From Corallium rubrum (Eukaryota; Cnidaria; Anthozoa; Scleralcyonacea; Coralliidae), in assembly GCA_964035015.1 (NCBI GenBank), contig OZ036001.1, positions 16,565,111-16,629,110 of the forward strand: a DNA stretch of 64,000 nt, read 5' to 3'. The notes below the pieces were generated by a model that saw only the letters and a program-made list of their open reading frames with translations, was not told the origin of the DNA and made no database searches. Positions 32,906-45,565 of the stretch are shown piece by piece (position 1 is the stretch's first letter; each line of letters opens with the position of its first letter). The position numbers and the translations under genes are program-made.

Positions 32906-34832
32906 TGGCGTAACTCTAGGTGCTCTACCCGGTAAGAGCCGGGTACACCCTGGCTCTGGGGATGAGGTGTCCTGCTAGCCCTGAAGCCTGGTCTTCTAAA
33001 TGACGTTTTTGTTCTTTAATTTCTTTAAAACGAACTTCGCCGTAATAAGCTCCCTTGGAATCGACCATCTTGATTTCTGCACAATAAAGCACACCATGGC
33101 CATCAATTTATGCTTCTGGGCACAAGTGCTTTACTGTTTTTTAAGAAACTTCTAGACTTGCTCCAAGTCCGCCTCTCTTTTTCTGACGGGAGAGAGGCAG
33201 GCGGGTGAAATCGGAAAGGTGGTAGACGAGAGGCGGACGAGAGATAACTAAACGCTGATAAGCGTCGGAAATTATTTAACGGCTAAAGAAAAACCTAGGC
33301 GTGTAGTATTTATTAGAAAGAGTTGTCGGAGTTTGCCGTTTGTATACTGAAAGATACCTGCTTGTCAAATACGTCATTCTTGTGCTGACAAAACTACATT
33401 ACCTAAAAGTGAAGATTGACGCTGTATTAACTATTTTCTGTCTGAATCAGTCTTTAGTGTTTTATTCTGGCTAACGCCAGATGATTTTATTCACCTCTGG
33501 GGAAGCCCTGGGACAGAAATGAGTTAAAACATATGTAAGATAGTTTTGAAAATCGAATATATGATATATGTAGTCAGTTCACGCGATCCGGTACGTCAGG
33601 CCATATGATCAGAAAAACGGCAGTGAAAGTTGTTATGTTCACACAAACCCGTTCGAATTTCTTGACAGTTCAATAAGATACGAAACTTTAATGCTATCCC
33701 GAGGAATCAAGACGCTTAAAGTGCAAATGACACGAAAATTTAGATTGTTTTGTTTGAAAGAACACGTAAAACATTAGAGTAACTTCTTTTGTAGTTTTGG
33801 TTTTCTTGCTTCCTCCTTGAGATATTTCAACTTGTTTGATATGTAAATGTAAAATGTTGGGACGTAAGATGCATAATGACTTAGTGGAGAAGCCCATACA
33901 TCTTTGAAATACTTAAACGAAACTACTTGAAATCCTGCGTGTTTGGTGTTGTGGGTGAAACCTACGCATACACTTCCTTTAAATTAAGTTTGGTTTGGTA
34001 ATAGCAAAGATATATAGCTTTTTCTGATAGGTCATCATGCGCGTGTACGTCACAACATTAGACATAAGACATTTACATATCAAACAAACTGAACTATTTC
34101 AAGAATGAAGCAAGGAAATCAAAAACTGCAAAAGATGTTAGTCTATCATTTTAAGTGTTCTTTCAAATAAGACAAATTTAATTTTCGTGTCATGTGTACT
34201 GTGTCGTATGACGGCTGCTGAAAGCGCCTTTGATATGCCTCGACACGGCCACGTTGATCTGCGTCCTCCGCAATTCAGCCGCTGGCTGCAAGTAAGGATG
34301 ATTAGCCCCCAGTCCCTTTACCTTATCCTCCGTGGGATTCTCTTTTCGGAGTTTGCTTTTTATTGAACTCTATGAAGTGCGGATACATATTTCCCTGTAA
34401 ACTTGCTTTAATATTTTCAGATCTCGCTGAGAATAGCGAGTAAAAGTCTTCACAGAGGCGTCAGCGACTGGTAGCCCAATCTTCGAAGACCAAATTCTAT
34501 TTCTTCGCCGAATAAGTTCATTTGATCGTTTAGAAAAGAACAATAATGTACCGTTCAATGCCAAGAGCAGTGTTGTGAAGGTGTCGTCAATCACTTCCCG
34601 ATTTACATTTACATGTAGCTTGTTTGGCTGTTACCACAACCAGAGACGTCACAGGCAAACGGTGGAAAAATCCACCGGTAAATTTTGGCGCGCTGTAAGT
34701 GAAACAAGTCCGTCTCTCAGCTCGCACCGCCCGCCCGTTTTTCCGCCCGCCGGCCTTTTGGCCTGCCCCATGCCCACCGGAAGAAAATTTCGAGTACCAG
34801 AGGCACCCTGACCCAAAGTTACGCCACTGTCA
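32906..34832. mobile_element. TIR element, about 1.9 kb, non-autonomous (hAT-like ends)
   Basis: The left end AGTGGCGTAACTCTAGGTGC and right end GACCCAAAGTTACGCCACTG are inverted over the first 12-13 bases (CAGTGGCGTAACT-type end). The interior has no transposase: it holds a GAGAGGCGG-rich patch, a nested fold-back (33720-34205) and a GC-rich segment near 34680-34770. No clean 8-bp target duplication is visible. Confidence 0.6.
33720..34205. mobile_element. Fold-back element nested in the 1.9-kb TIR element
   Basis: A left arm of about 140 bp (from CTTAAAGTGCAAATGACACGA to TTTGATATGTAAATGT) matches, inverted and with scattered mismatches, the segment from ACATTTACATATCAAAC to TTTTCGTGTCATGTG. 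The arms are about 200 bp apart. Confidence 0.8.
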
Positions 34833-34944
34833 AACTCTGGTCGTCTTAGACCAGGTGTGTATAGTCTGACCTTAGTGTTTCAAACGTTAACAGATTTTTG
34901 CACACTTCGATTTTGATCATGCTACCTGTTTTTGATCATGATAT

Positions 34945-35010
34945 TCTCTGTGAGGGCCTTATGTCGATTATAGGGCACTATAATCGACATAAGGCCTTCA
35001 CAGAGGCCAT
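34945..35010. repeat. Near-perfect short palindrome
   Basis: CTCTGTGAGGGCCTTATGTC...TATAG and CTATA...GACATAAGGCCTTCACAGAG pair with one mismatch around a short GGGCA loop region. Confidence 0.9.
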
Positions 35011-35173
35011 GCCAGACCTGTAGGCGAGTTTCAAGGGTGTTGCGCGCGCATCATCTTCAAAAAGAACTTACAGGTTCCACTCAAATTAAACATACTGTTT
35101 CAAACAAAGAAAGTATGAACACACTTTCTGGATGTTTAACACTGTTATTCTGCTGTTTTTGACTCGCTTATAC

Positions 35174-35489
35174 CATAGTTAATAGAAAATATACATGGTT
35201 TGGAAGCTCACAAAAGTCATTGTTTTATATTTTTGTGCAGGTTTATGGAAATTTTTGCACTTTCATGGTTACTGAACATATTGTGTTTTCTGTATAATGA
35301 AGCAATCATCCAATAGCAACGTTTGGCTTCAATCACTCAACCGTACTGTTTAAATATTAATAAACCTAAAACAAAGGATTTGGCACCTTCGTGTACCTTT
35401 CAAGATGAATCGTAGCTTGATTGTTAACCGCTTTGAAGTTTGCCGGGTTTCCAAACCATGTATATTTTGTATTAACTATGCTTATACAA
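35174..35489. mobile_element. MITE, copy A (TAATAGAAAATATACATGG ends)
   Basis: The ends CATAGTTAATAGAAAATATA and TATTTTGTATTAACTATG are inverted over about 32 bp (through GGTTTGGAA). The 315-bp interior is non-coding. A second copy in the opposite orientation lies at 51022-51345, about 85-90% identical by eye. Confidence 0.88.
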
Positions 35490-36297
35490 TTAAGACATTT
35501 TTGGACTTTGAGCACCAAGAGCCCGACAATTTACTGAAAAGTGATGCGCACGCAACACCCTGAATGTCGCGTATATGATATGCACATAAATTAATTTTCG
35601 ATTATCATTTATACTTTTTGTGCGAAATGAAAAAAACGTTTTTACGCACCAATGCGTTCAGCATGAACGTGCGTCCAGCCAGGCCATCGCTCATAGACTA
35701 CAATCTGCATTCTGATTGGTTGAGAAGAGTAGAATAATTTTTATCAATTATATTGCAGTACAATAAATCATTTGTCATTTATATGATAACGAAGTAATCA
35801 TATGACACTGCTCATACAATTAAGGATTTACACCAATCGTGATATTTTAAAATTGTGCCAAATTGCATATCGCCTAACGTCTCGTACAATTTTGACACAA
35901 TTTGAAATTATCACTCATGTTGTAAATCGTTAATTGAACTCTCTATCATTGATTACCTATGCAAACTAACCAGTCAGGCAAACTTCGGAAGAATACGAGT
36001 TTTCTGTCCTTGTTTTTTGTTTGAAAACCGACTCCTTTCATCAATGGAAAGTAGCTCAGCCAATCACAATGCACAATTTGCTGGTAATAGAAGGCATTGT
36101 ATGATATGGAGAACACATTGTAAGAAAAGGGTTTCTCTTGTAGTATGTAATGATCCGTTGTAAGTTGTTTGTTATTATTCAAAATTCATTGAATCACTCG
36201 GGTGATTTTTAACGTTTTGTTCAAATATCAGTTGTAATTATATTTGAGATTAATTACGTAGTCTTTTGAAGCTTTCACGTTTTATGGTTAAAATTAA
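35490..36297. other. Non-coding interval
   Basis: AT-rich with CAATCA motifs. An imperfect inverted pair (TAAGGATTTACACCAATCGTGA... / ...TCACTCATGTTGTAAATCGTTAATTG, about 35820-35935) suggests another decayed hairpin element. No gene is seen. Confidence 0.5.
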
Positions 36298-36416
36298 AGT
36301 GCCTACGTCATGGTTGTGAATTTGACATGTTTGTAATATTTTGAACAGAACTAAGAGGGTTCGAAATATCACAAATAAGCGAAATCCACAACCATGACAT
36401 ACGTGTAGCCACTTTT
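36298..36416. repeat. Imperfect hairpin
   Basis: GTGCCTACGTCATGGTTGTG and CACAACCATGACATACGTGT form inverted arms around GTTTGTAATATTT / AAATATCACAAAT. MITE-like size. Confidence 0.8.
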
Positions 36417-36582
36417 ATCAGAAAAATTTGTAGTTATTAAAGCTAGCGTTGTGCTGTGTTGTTGTTAAATATGAAGCTTGCAAGTTTGAAAAACATTTTT
36501 ATCAAAACGATTTGACAGTTATTAAAATTTAAATTTTATACTGACCCATTTCTTCCGCATTGGTGTTTGTACTGTATTAACC

Positions 36583-36978
36583 CCATATAAGCGTACGCGT
36601 TTTATTAGCGAAAATTTAATATTTTTCGATTATTTTTTTAGTCAAATGTTCGTTTACAATGTACATGAGCATGCTCCTATAAAAATTCGAAAAAAGGCGC
36701 ACCTCCAAACACAGGCCAATAAAGACAATAATGTGACTCATAAAAGAATATCTTGGAAGGAGAAACCACATGCAATGAATATTGCATCTCATTACCGTTA
36801 TACGAACGTTTTTCAGACAATGTTTAGTGGTTTACTGTAAAAAGTATGGCAGTGCATGTAAAATGTAATTACTAAAAATGCGGTATTTTTTTCTTGTCTG
36901 TCAAAGGCGCATGCGCATGTATCCGGATATAAGCGCATGCGCCTTTATCTGAGGTGCGCTTATATTTGGGAGAGGTAA
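36583..36978. mobile_element. Possible small TIR element
   Basis: CCCCATATAAGCGTACGCG at the left and CGCATGCGCC ... GTGCGCTTATATTTGGG at the right are roughly inverted (CCCAxATATAAGCG). The ORF inside is not convincing. Confidence 0.4.
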
Positions 36979-37369
36979 TGATTTTTGGGTTTGGCAATCT
37001 GAGTGTTGGGATTTAGCGAATAATTATGTTTGCTGCTTTATAAATAGCAACTGCCACTGCTATTATATTTGAATACAACATATCGAATATATTTGAATAA
37101 TAATGATAATTATTGCAAAGGAAAAATAAATATGGAACTGTTCCCCATCATTGGACTCATCCAAAGATTTAAATACTCTTAATTCAGATTTCAGATGTGA
37201 CCCACATTGTTCCTGTCCGATTTACTCATCCTTCCGATAGTGCGCCTCGCACGTTTGGTATTATAGTAGGGTGAAACCGTAATCTGTGCAATCTAACACC
37301 AATCCCTTGTACCGATATGCCAGTCTCCAATGTGCAAACTGCATCTGTTCGTTCATTCATTCATTCAAG

Positions 37370-37605
37370 GGTTTCTTTGCCCTTTGTTCCTTTCAAACAC
37401 AAGATCTCTCGTTAATAAAATAGAGGATTTAGAGGTCGTTATTAATGAGAACGATGCAGATATCGTTTGCATTACAGAAACTTGGCTGACTGATAATATC
37501 TCAAATACGGTAGTCAAAATTAAAGATTACTTGTTAGTTCGGAAAGACCGAGGGGTTAATGACAAACGTGATATGACAAAAAATAAGATGGGAACATGGA
37601 GTTAA
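37370..37605 (+). pseudogene. LINE endonuclease N-terminal fragment
   Basis: The frame shows SNTRSLVNKIEDLEVVI, then DIVCITETWLTD and a YLLVRKDRG block, which is the start of an APE-type LINE endonuclease, and stops at 37603-37605. Only the 5' part of ORF2 is present, the reverse of the usual 5'-truncation. It therefore likely got here by rearrangement or an internal deletion. Confidence 0.8.
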
Positions 37606-37705
37606 GTTTTATTCATTGTCGCTGTTAAGTAAAGAACTCGACGTTGTTCGCCGTTTCGTCAATTCTATTTTTTATTAAAGGTAAAATACTAAAATTGCAT
37701 GGTTG

Positions 37706-37872
37706 AAGTGTTATTAATAGGAAATAACACTTGTTCTCGAAGAGTTAATGAAAAATCGCGCCTGTGTTTGGCGAAATATTCATAACACCACTCGTGTTTC
37801 GCACTCGTGGTATTATGAAGATTTCGCTAAACACGCATGCGATTTTTCATTAATTCTTCTCGAACCATGTTA
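37706..37872. mobile_element. Palindromic MITE
   Basis: AATAGGAAATAACACTTGTTCTCG... at the left and ...CGAACCATGTTATTTCCTAT at the right enclose a fold-back with GCGAAAT / ATTTCGC and GTGTTTCGCAC centre. Arms are about 80 bp with mismatches. Confidence 0.85.
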
Positions 37873-38189
37873 TTTCCTATACAAATTTTAATTAAAATGA
37901 TAGCGTATTGGATGGCGTAATCTATCGATGTTTTCCATAGTATAGAAAAACCGCTTTTAACCAATCACCGCTTGTGTTTTCAAAGTGTTATTTTATAAGT
38001 ACATATTCCAACATAAATTTTGACACTAAATGCACTCAAAACGATCGTAATCTAAAGCATGTCTAAAGAAAGACTGATATTTATATTGTTAAAATTATGA
38101 CAAATCTCTTCATAAAATCTTTAAAACGTAAGACGTTCTAAATTATTTTATTTGATTTGCACCAAAATTTTCATATCAAATTTATCTGC

Positions 38190-38535
38190 AGATTTAAATC
38201 TGCAAAGTTAATAAAAAAAAGACTGGCGAAAGTTTGTGCAATTTTGGTGTATTACCTTTGCAGTAAATTAATTTTGCTCTATATTGCAAATTTAATGCAA
38301 ATTTAACTACAGATTTGCAATCGAATTTTTCATATGCAAATGTGCAAAGATGATAAGACACATATGCAAATTTGATTTGTGTAACGTTATATTTGCAGTA
38401 AATTTGCACTATATTGTAAATTTAATGCAAGTTTAACTACAGATTTGCAATTGAATTTTTATATGCAAATGTGTGTTCAAATTTGTTGCAAATCCAGACT
38501 ATGCAAAAAGACACATGTTCAAATTTGATTTGTGT
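38190..38535. repeat. TTTGCA-rich degenerate repeat block 1
   Basis: TGCAAATTTAACTACAGATTTGCAAT-type units recur roughly every 110-120 bp, interspersed with ATATGCAAATGTGC. Strongly biased, non-coding. It is related to block 2. Confidence 0.8.
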
Positions 38536-39109
38536 AACAAATAAGAAGTTTTTAGTTAGTTATTTGCGCTGCATTCTTTGAAAATGAAGAATGTGGCATT
38601 GTTAAGAAAAATATAGATTCTTAGAATTAGTGAAAGATTGTGGTCTTCATCACTTGTCAAACTCAGCTGTCCTTAAAGAACTTTGTGCTTGTGCTCTCTT
38701 GAAAGTCATACATTCATGTACGAGGCACTTGATTCCTACAATGAGCTGCAGTATTCTGTCCCAGCATTGGTGCACATTCAACTCATAGTACACTTGCATA
38801 TCGCGTCTGGTTTAGGCATTACGCCTGGTCCCTTGTGGGATGTCAGATGGCTCTAGTACACAGATACATTTAGGTCATCGCCAGCCGGCAACCGGTTGCA
38901 TGTTGTACGTTAGGGCGTTTGAATGTTAGCATGTGATGAAAGAGCCAGCTAAAGCATATGTTGTACAAATTCTTTAAGTACTTTTTCCGACATAAATTTT
39001 GACACCAAATACACTCAAAACAATCGTAATCTAAAGGAAGACTAATATTTATTTGTATTTGTTAAAAATCTCTATGGAAACTCTTTTTATAAAACCGTCA
39101 AAACGTAAG

Positions 39110-39463
39110 ACGTTGTTTGTAAGTTTGTGCAATTTTGGCGTATTACCTTTGCAGTAACTTTGCACTATAGTGAAAATTTAATGCAAATTTAACTACGGAT
39201 TTGCAATTGAATTTTTCGTATGCAAAAGTTTGTGCAAATTTGTTGCAAACTTTTAATCCGCAAAGTTGAAAATACACATGCGCAAAGTTGTGCAAATTTA
39301 GGTGTCATTCTATTGCAAATTTTGTATTAAATTTGCATGGGGGCAAAGTTATGGGTAAAGATGATGCAAATTGTATTAAGTGCAAAGTTGAAAATACACA
39401 TGTGCAAAGTTGTGCAAATTTAGTTTATTAAATTTGCAATAAATTTGCAGGCATGCAAATTTA
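39110..39463. repeat. TTTGCA-rich degenerate repeat block 2
   Basis: Same family as 38190-38535, with many GTGCAAATTT and GCAAAGTTG words. It is the insertion site of the 8.35-kb TIR element; the same sequence type resumes at 47812. Confidence 0.8.
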
Positions 39464-39568
39464 TAGTCTCCTACACAGCCTGTTCGCGGGTGCGAGGTAT
39501 TCTCCCCACTCACAGACTGCTTACAGCAGCAACACATTCCATTCCGGTGTTTCAGCTCGACCAATCAC
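39464..39568 (+). repeat. Left terminal inverted repeat of the Academ-like element
   Basis: Matches 47704-47811 inverted. Visible differences are CACAGCC/CGCAGCC and CAGACTG/CAGGCTG; similarity fades after GTGTTTCAG. Confidence 0.93.
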
Positions 39569-39585
39569 AAAACAGCGTGACGTTA

Positions 39586-39598
39586 TTTTCGCGCCAAA
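39586..39598 (+). promoter_or_regulatory. E2F-like site before the transposase gene
   Basis: TTTTCGCGCCAAA lies 111 bp before the candidate ATG at 39709, with CCAATCA 26 bp upstream. It is the same arrangement as at 27124. Confidence 0.45.
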
Positions 39599-39708
39599 TT
39601 AATTAACGACTATTAATAACTATGAATAACTTGCTCAGTGTTTATACTATAAATTGTTACATTGTTTAATACACGCACGCTGAAATAGTCAAATATTTAA
39701 ATCATGGC

Positions 39709-42700
39709 ATGAACGAAACTCCAAAGAAAGTGATTGGCGGTGGAGAAAAGTGTTCCTTTGTTCCGAGTCCGCTTTAAGTAGCAATAGAGTTTTTATTTTC
39801 GGGAAAAGTGCTCTTGATATAGCATACCTTATCAAGGAATCAACAACTTTTGATGTGAACAACTATTCCGACAGTGACGATTTATTCGTTTGCAAAAACA
39901 TGTGTTATAAACGGCTGTTGAGGCTGAAAAGTGCGCTGGATAAATGCAAAGGAATTAAATCGGAAATAAAAGAAAAGTTTGTTCCAGTGGCAGTGAGGAC
40001 CAAGCGAATGCGGCGCCCAGAAAATAAACAACACGAAGTCGAAGACGCGACTCAATCTAGGCATGTACAACAACGACCTCGGTGCAAAGCCTCTAAATCG
40101 ATCGAGTTTTCAGATGCAAGTAACACTATAAGTCCAGTAGTTGTTGCTACTTCTCCAAACGAATCGAACCAAGGTATGGAACAGTCGTTACTTCCAAGTC
40201 GTAATCCGTGCCAGTGGAATAATTTCCATCGACCCAACTTTTATCGACGATTACAGACTGACATTTTCAATACAAGCGCGTGTGATCCTTTTGCTGAGTA
40301 TCCACTTATATCTCCCGTTCCTACATCAGTGTTCACTAGAGGAGGCAGCAGGTTAATAGACGATTCGGGTTTCGCAACGGAATTTACCTATACCTATCAC
40401 TTCTCCCGTTGCTGCCTCTACAAAATCAACTCGAGACGTTCATACAGCTAGCAGTTCAGGATGTGTTAATATAACCATCAAATATCCCTCAAAAACCGTG
40501 AGTAAAACTGTAGATGATACCTGTAAAACGCTGGGAAAAGCGTTACTATATGGACCATCGTCGAGAATCGCCACAGCAGTTATGAATGCCGCCCCTGTCC
40601 GTAAACTGGTCATTGAAAAAGTACTTAATATCGTTTCAAAAGAAGTTGGCGAATTGTGTTCAAGAAAAAACCCGTCAATGCTAAGACAAACGAAAAAGGA
40701 TGATCTTGTAAAATTTAGTGTCGATCAGCTATGTGAGGAATGGAAGAGAAGAGCCCCTCTCTTTTATTCCTTTCTCGTTACATCTTCTGCAACAAAGAGT
40801 ACGCGAAATACTTCTTGGCTTGCAAGTGTCGCTGTTTCTGGGTCTGTACTTCTGAAGCAAAGAAATGGCGAGATGAGCGCGACCGCCTATGTGTTAGGTA
40901 TCCTTCTGAAATCTCGTTCAACAGAGGTTAGTCGATCAATTTATCCTAAATAGAGTGCAATGTCTCAAACTATTTTTTAATTCTGTTTATTTAATTCCGC
41001 GTTAAAATGCACTATATATATGAAATTGACAACTTGTCAATTTCAAATGTGTTATTGTTATTTGAAACTCGAACAAAAACATTCAATTGTTCTCCAGTTA
41101 ATCTATAGACTATACTTTTGTTCTGCTATATTTCATATGCTATTTGTTAAATTTCTTAAAAACTAAAAAAATAAATGCAATAAAGTGAAGACTATTATGA
41201 CATGAAAAAGTCGCAAATTAGTTAAACCGGTCTTTATAGCTTGTGCAAACTGACTTTTGTCAGATCTGGTCTATTGTATATACAAATATGAGTGAGATTG
41301 ACCGGTGAACAGCTCGGGTTTTGCATACATTCGTTAAATCGTTAACTTATTTTCTCTTGCGTATAAACTGCGCTATTGTGATGAATAGTAAGCTGTAACG
41401 ATCTGACAATTTTGATAACCAGTCTCAATACTCAACTTTAGTATTTACCCAACTTTAGGCAAATCCAGCAAGACTCACAAAGTTGAAGCTAACATGCTCA
41501 AATAGAGCAATACTGGGCAAACTTGATCAACTTGGTGAGGACCATGACATTAAATTGAAGATGGTGAAGGGAACAATAACAGATGGAAACAACATCCTGC
41601 AAGCAAAGGTTCAAACGTTGGAAGTTCTGAAATCCAGTCAAACCTCAAAATCAGTGTGTGATACAAGTTCTGAAAGTATCCTGAAATTAAACAATGAAAT
41701 CAGCAGCCTGAAGAAATCATTCCACCCTGGGTTTGTCGTAGCATTTGATAACATTGACATTGAGTTGAAAAGAAAGAACATGACATTGTCTGCACAAAAC
41801 AGGAACTTTCACTGGGTTAACCACAAGATGGCGACTAACCGTATCTCTGGTAATGAACTTGCCGCAGATAGGCCAAAGGCAGATCTACTAAAAGTTCCAA
41901 ATTTGAGGTTCATTCCAACCTTAGTGGACCACCAGCAGCAGAGGGAAAACTATATTGTACTTGTATCTCGCATGTTGGTCGACTACTTTGATGCATTGGA
42001 ACCACTGAATGAGATATGTATTAAACATATTCCCCACAAGTACCAGAAGGAAATGTCACAAAAATCAGTTGAGGTACATTACAGTAATTGTGATAATTTA
42101 ATTGTTTATATACTACACCAGTCCCTAATGCATACTTATTAAGACCATCCATTTAATATGCAGGAGGGGACATTTGCTTGTCTACTACTAAAATTTCATT
42201 GGACAGGCTAAAACAATAAAAGCAATTATGATGTGTTTGAGCACGGATGGGGAAGCTAAATTTGCATGGCCCAAAAATTGTATATAAGTATAATAACGAT
42301 TAATGTGGTCTACTACCACATTAATAGTTATTATACTTATATACATTTTTGGGCCATGCAAATTTAGCTTCCTGATCCATGCTCAAACACATCATAATTG
42401 CTTTTATTGTTTTAGCCTGACCAATGAAATTTTTGTATGTTCTACCATCTGTATATACATGTAAATATTTATATTTCAAGTGTTTTCTTGCTAACATATT
42501 TCTTTCTCATACATATAGGTTCCCCTTGGAGTAATCTTCAAGAATGAAAACGTGAATGAGGATATGTTACATATACTCAAGCAGTTTCATTCCTACCTTC
42601 CGAGAACAAGTGGTGACGGCTATGACAGTCAACTATTCGCAGGAGACCAGCTAACTGTTGAAAGGGCTATTAATGTCCAGGCATCAGTAGCTAATGGCTA

Positions 42701-44422
42701 CACACCAGAAGATAGGTTAGATGGCATTAACCTACAACTAGGGGATTGGCACGCTGCTGTTAAATTATTAACTGTAAGTGTAATTTTTACTTTTTGCTTT
42801 AATGTTATAGAGTTACATATTGTCTGAGCAAATCACCAGGCAATTATGACGATTTACTGCCTACTTTCCAAATATTATTGAAGTACACCCAAATAGGCAT
42901 GACAAACTGTTGTGCGTAAACATGCGTTTAGGATGGCTACATAGCACAGTATGTTCTATGTCAAAGGGGAATGACCCCATACCCCCTATGTCAGTAGTCA
43001 GTACCACCTTTGGGGGCTACAATCTCAACACCCAAAGTCCCAAACATATTCAGCTCAATGGGATATATGTTATGTCATGTGTTAACTTAGCTGATACTTA
43101 TTTCCACCATTGAAGATAGTGTAATTGTTATAATAATTTTATATTTTTAGTTAATTTACAACAAATACTTCAACACTAAGTCAGATGGAGAATGTTGCAC
43201 CCTTTATTCTGATCGTACACTTATAAATCGACGCAATGTCACTGGTGACCCCAAAGCTGCTTATCGACCCAACAGGGACTTCCTTCATATGATTATGAAA
43301 TCCAGAGTAATTGTAGCTGCCACGAAAGTTCTGGGTTTTGAAAGCAAGACAGGGATGCCAACAAAGTTTCCTCTACCTCCAAACTTGGATACAGCAACAA
43401 AAATTCAAAAGCTTAATTATCTTATGGAAGCTTCAGCAAAGATTGTAGATGCATTTATTTTTGAAGATAACAGTGTTAATCAGATTGTGGATGGTATACT
43501 AACTGAACAAGGAAGAGAAGATCTGGTGAATAAACAACAACTGACACAGGATGGAAGATTTCCCTGCAGATTTCAAGGATGCCCTAAATCATTCAAGTAT
43601 GATGGCAAGAGCAGAAGGGGTCATGAGATGACTCACAACCCTCCTATAGATATTCCAGCTCAGCTACCTGTATCAACTTGTTCTAAATCAAGACCATCCG
43701 CAATGAGGGCAGAAGTTAAAGATGATGTATTTAATTACAACTGTGGGTTATTAACCGATGGTTTTCTCTTCCTTAACTTTCTTGATGCCATAGGTGAGGG
43801 AGATGGGATGAGAATCATGAGGCAGTATAAATATATAATGCTGTACTGCAAAGCAGATCAAACTCACAGCACAAAGTATGCTTTGGAGTGTTTGTACCAG
43901 TTTTTCCTTGTCTATGCATTATTATCACCCAGAGACAGTGAACGCTTCATGTGGAACAGATCGATTAACAATACTTGCCAAAAAGGTTCAAATATACGTT
44001 TGGATCTTGATGTAGAGCATAGTAACAATTTTATCAAACAAGGTATTAAAAATCTTGTTCCAAATGTAACAGAAAAGGCCATTTCACGTTTCAGTCGTGC
44101 TGAGACTGCAACAACAACCATTCTGGATAATTTGGACAAATCTGTTCAAAGAGTTCGTAGATCATGCAGACATACCCGAAGCTCTGAAAGCAAAGATTTA
44201 CAACAGCTTGTTAAGAAAGGATTGGAAGCAAACATATTCACACAACATGCACAGCGATCATACAAACATTTTTCTGACTTCAAAAGGGACAGGCTTGAGA
44301 ATTTTGATACATCCAATTTGTTCAACTGGATCAACATACACAAGAAGAATGTTGTTTGTGGTATAAAAGCTAGATTATTGGTATTACAAACGTTATTGCA
44401 TGTTGATTATTACTCAATGTGA
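39709..44422 (+). pseudogene. DUF6589/Academ-like DDE transposase, four exons
   Basis: Exon 1 (39709-40926) has KCSF, FVCKNMCYKRLL and RTKRMRRPENK and is broken by frame changes near 39770 and 40386. Exons 2-4 (41459-42073, 42519-42773, 43151-44422) are open, phase-compatible and have GT..AG borders. Core motifs: GFVVAFDNIDIE (first Asp), FAGDQLTVER (second Asp), LQLGDWHAAVKLL, a C2H2-like zinc finger (CRFQGCPKSF...HEMTH) and LDVEHSNNFIKQ (candidate Glu). This order matches DUF6589 proteins of transposon origin. Intron 2 holds a MITE. The convergent helicase gene and shared TIRs show it belongs to one element. Confidence 0.8.
42191..42432. mobile_element. Palindromic MITE in transposase intron 2
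   Basis: Two arms of about 119 bp (from AAATTTCATTGGACAGGC to AATGTGGT) are inverted copies about 95% identical, with a TCT-type spacer of only a few bases. It lies between the exon 2 donor and exon 3 acceptor. Confidence 0.95.
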
Positions 44423-44529
44423 TTAGTCGTTAGGGGCACAGAAAATAATGAGTCTCAGGCTGGTCTTGCAGTGCACACAAGCTGCTATTTTATGGTGCAT
44501 TCACGGAAAATGGTGGTGTCTAAAAAATT

Positions 44530-45259
44530 CTTTAATAACTGTATTTTTGTGGACCATGCGTATGCATAGATAGTAACTCAAAACGACTCCAAAAACTGCA
44601 AAATAGAGCTGCTACAATTATCATGAATATGAGCAATGATGTAAATCATTCTATTGCTTTGCGTGCATTGGGCTGGGAACCACTCAAAACTGAAAGGAAA
44701 AATGATGTATAAAGTATTAAATAAAACGGGTCCCAAATCACTCACAAATCTATTTTCATATAAAAGTGAGAAAACAAACTATCACCTTCGAGACATTTCA
44801 AGTGGTCTTTGTTTACCAAAACCTCGTACTAATAATATGAAAAATAGTTTCATGTATGACGGAGCAAAACTTTGGAATTCTATTCCAAAAGAAATTAGAG
44901 AAAGCAAATCGCTTTCTTCCTTTCGGAATAAAATCGCAGCTTACATCTATGAGTAATAAGTACTGTAAATAATGTAGCTGTAAATAGTCTACCAACTTTC
45001 TCATTAATATGTTACTATTTTAATACTCTATATCTTTTAAGACATATATTTTGTAAATAGCTCTAAATATCACTTTCTTGTACATGTAACATGCCCCTCG
45101 TGGAAATCAGCTTCGGTTGACGGGGTCAGTGTGTATAAATGAAATTTCTATCTACCTACCTACCTACCTACCTACCTACCTACCTACCTACCTACCTACC
45201 TACCTACCTACCTACCTACCTACCTACCTACCTACCTACCTACCTATCTATCTACCTAC

Positions 45260-45306
<47 letters not shown>
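44530..45306 (+). mobile_element. 5'-truncated LINE with TCTA-type 3' tail
   Basis: The C-terminal RT region (KRLQKLQNRAATII, LGWEPLKTER, then in a second frame MMYKVLNKTGP, SFMYDGAKLWNSIPKEIRE) ends at 44954-44956. A short 3' UTR follows, then (CTAC)n and (CTAT)n at 45151-45305. This is a typical CR1/jockey-like end with a microsatellite tail. A frame change near 44700 indicates decay. It sits between the two genes of the Academ-like element. Confidence 0.88.
45151..45305. repeat. (CTAC)n / (CTAT)n microsatellite
   Basis: About 22 CTAC units followed by about 15 CTAT units, forming the 3' tail of the LINE fragment. Confidence 0.97.
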
Positions 45307-45565
45307 ACTCCACAGTTCGAAAATCCAAAGTGAGTGACTTTACATGAAAACACTGCATGTTCGTGGTATTATATAAATACATTCATGAATATATAACTGT
45401 AAATATTTGATATTGATTGTTATTGAAAGAAAACAATATATTGCAAAATAGTCTAAAATAAGACTGCATGAATATCTGTATATGAATATTGTATATGTCA
45501 GAACTGATTTGAGACTTATATTACAGTAACACAGGGAAATGAAACAAATTTTATTTGTATATTAC

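Noticed and set aside
36646..36840. 64-codon basic frame
   Set aside because: It lies inside a possible TIR element with no recognisable motif. The length is within chance expectation.
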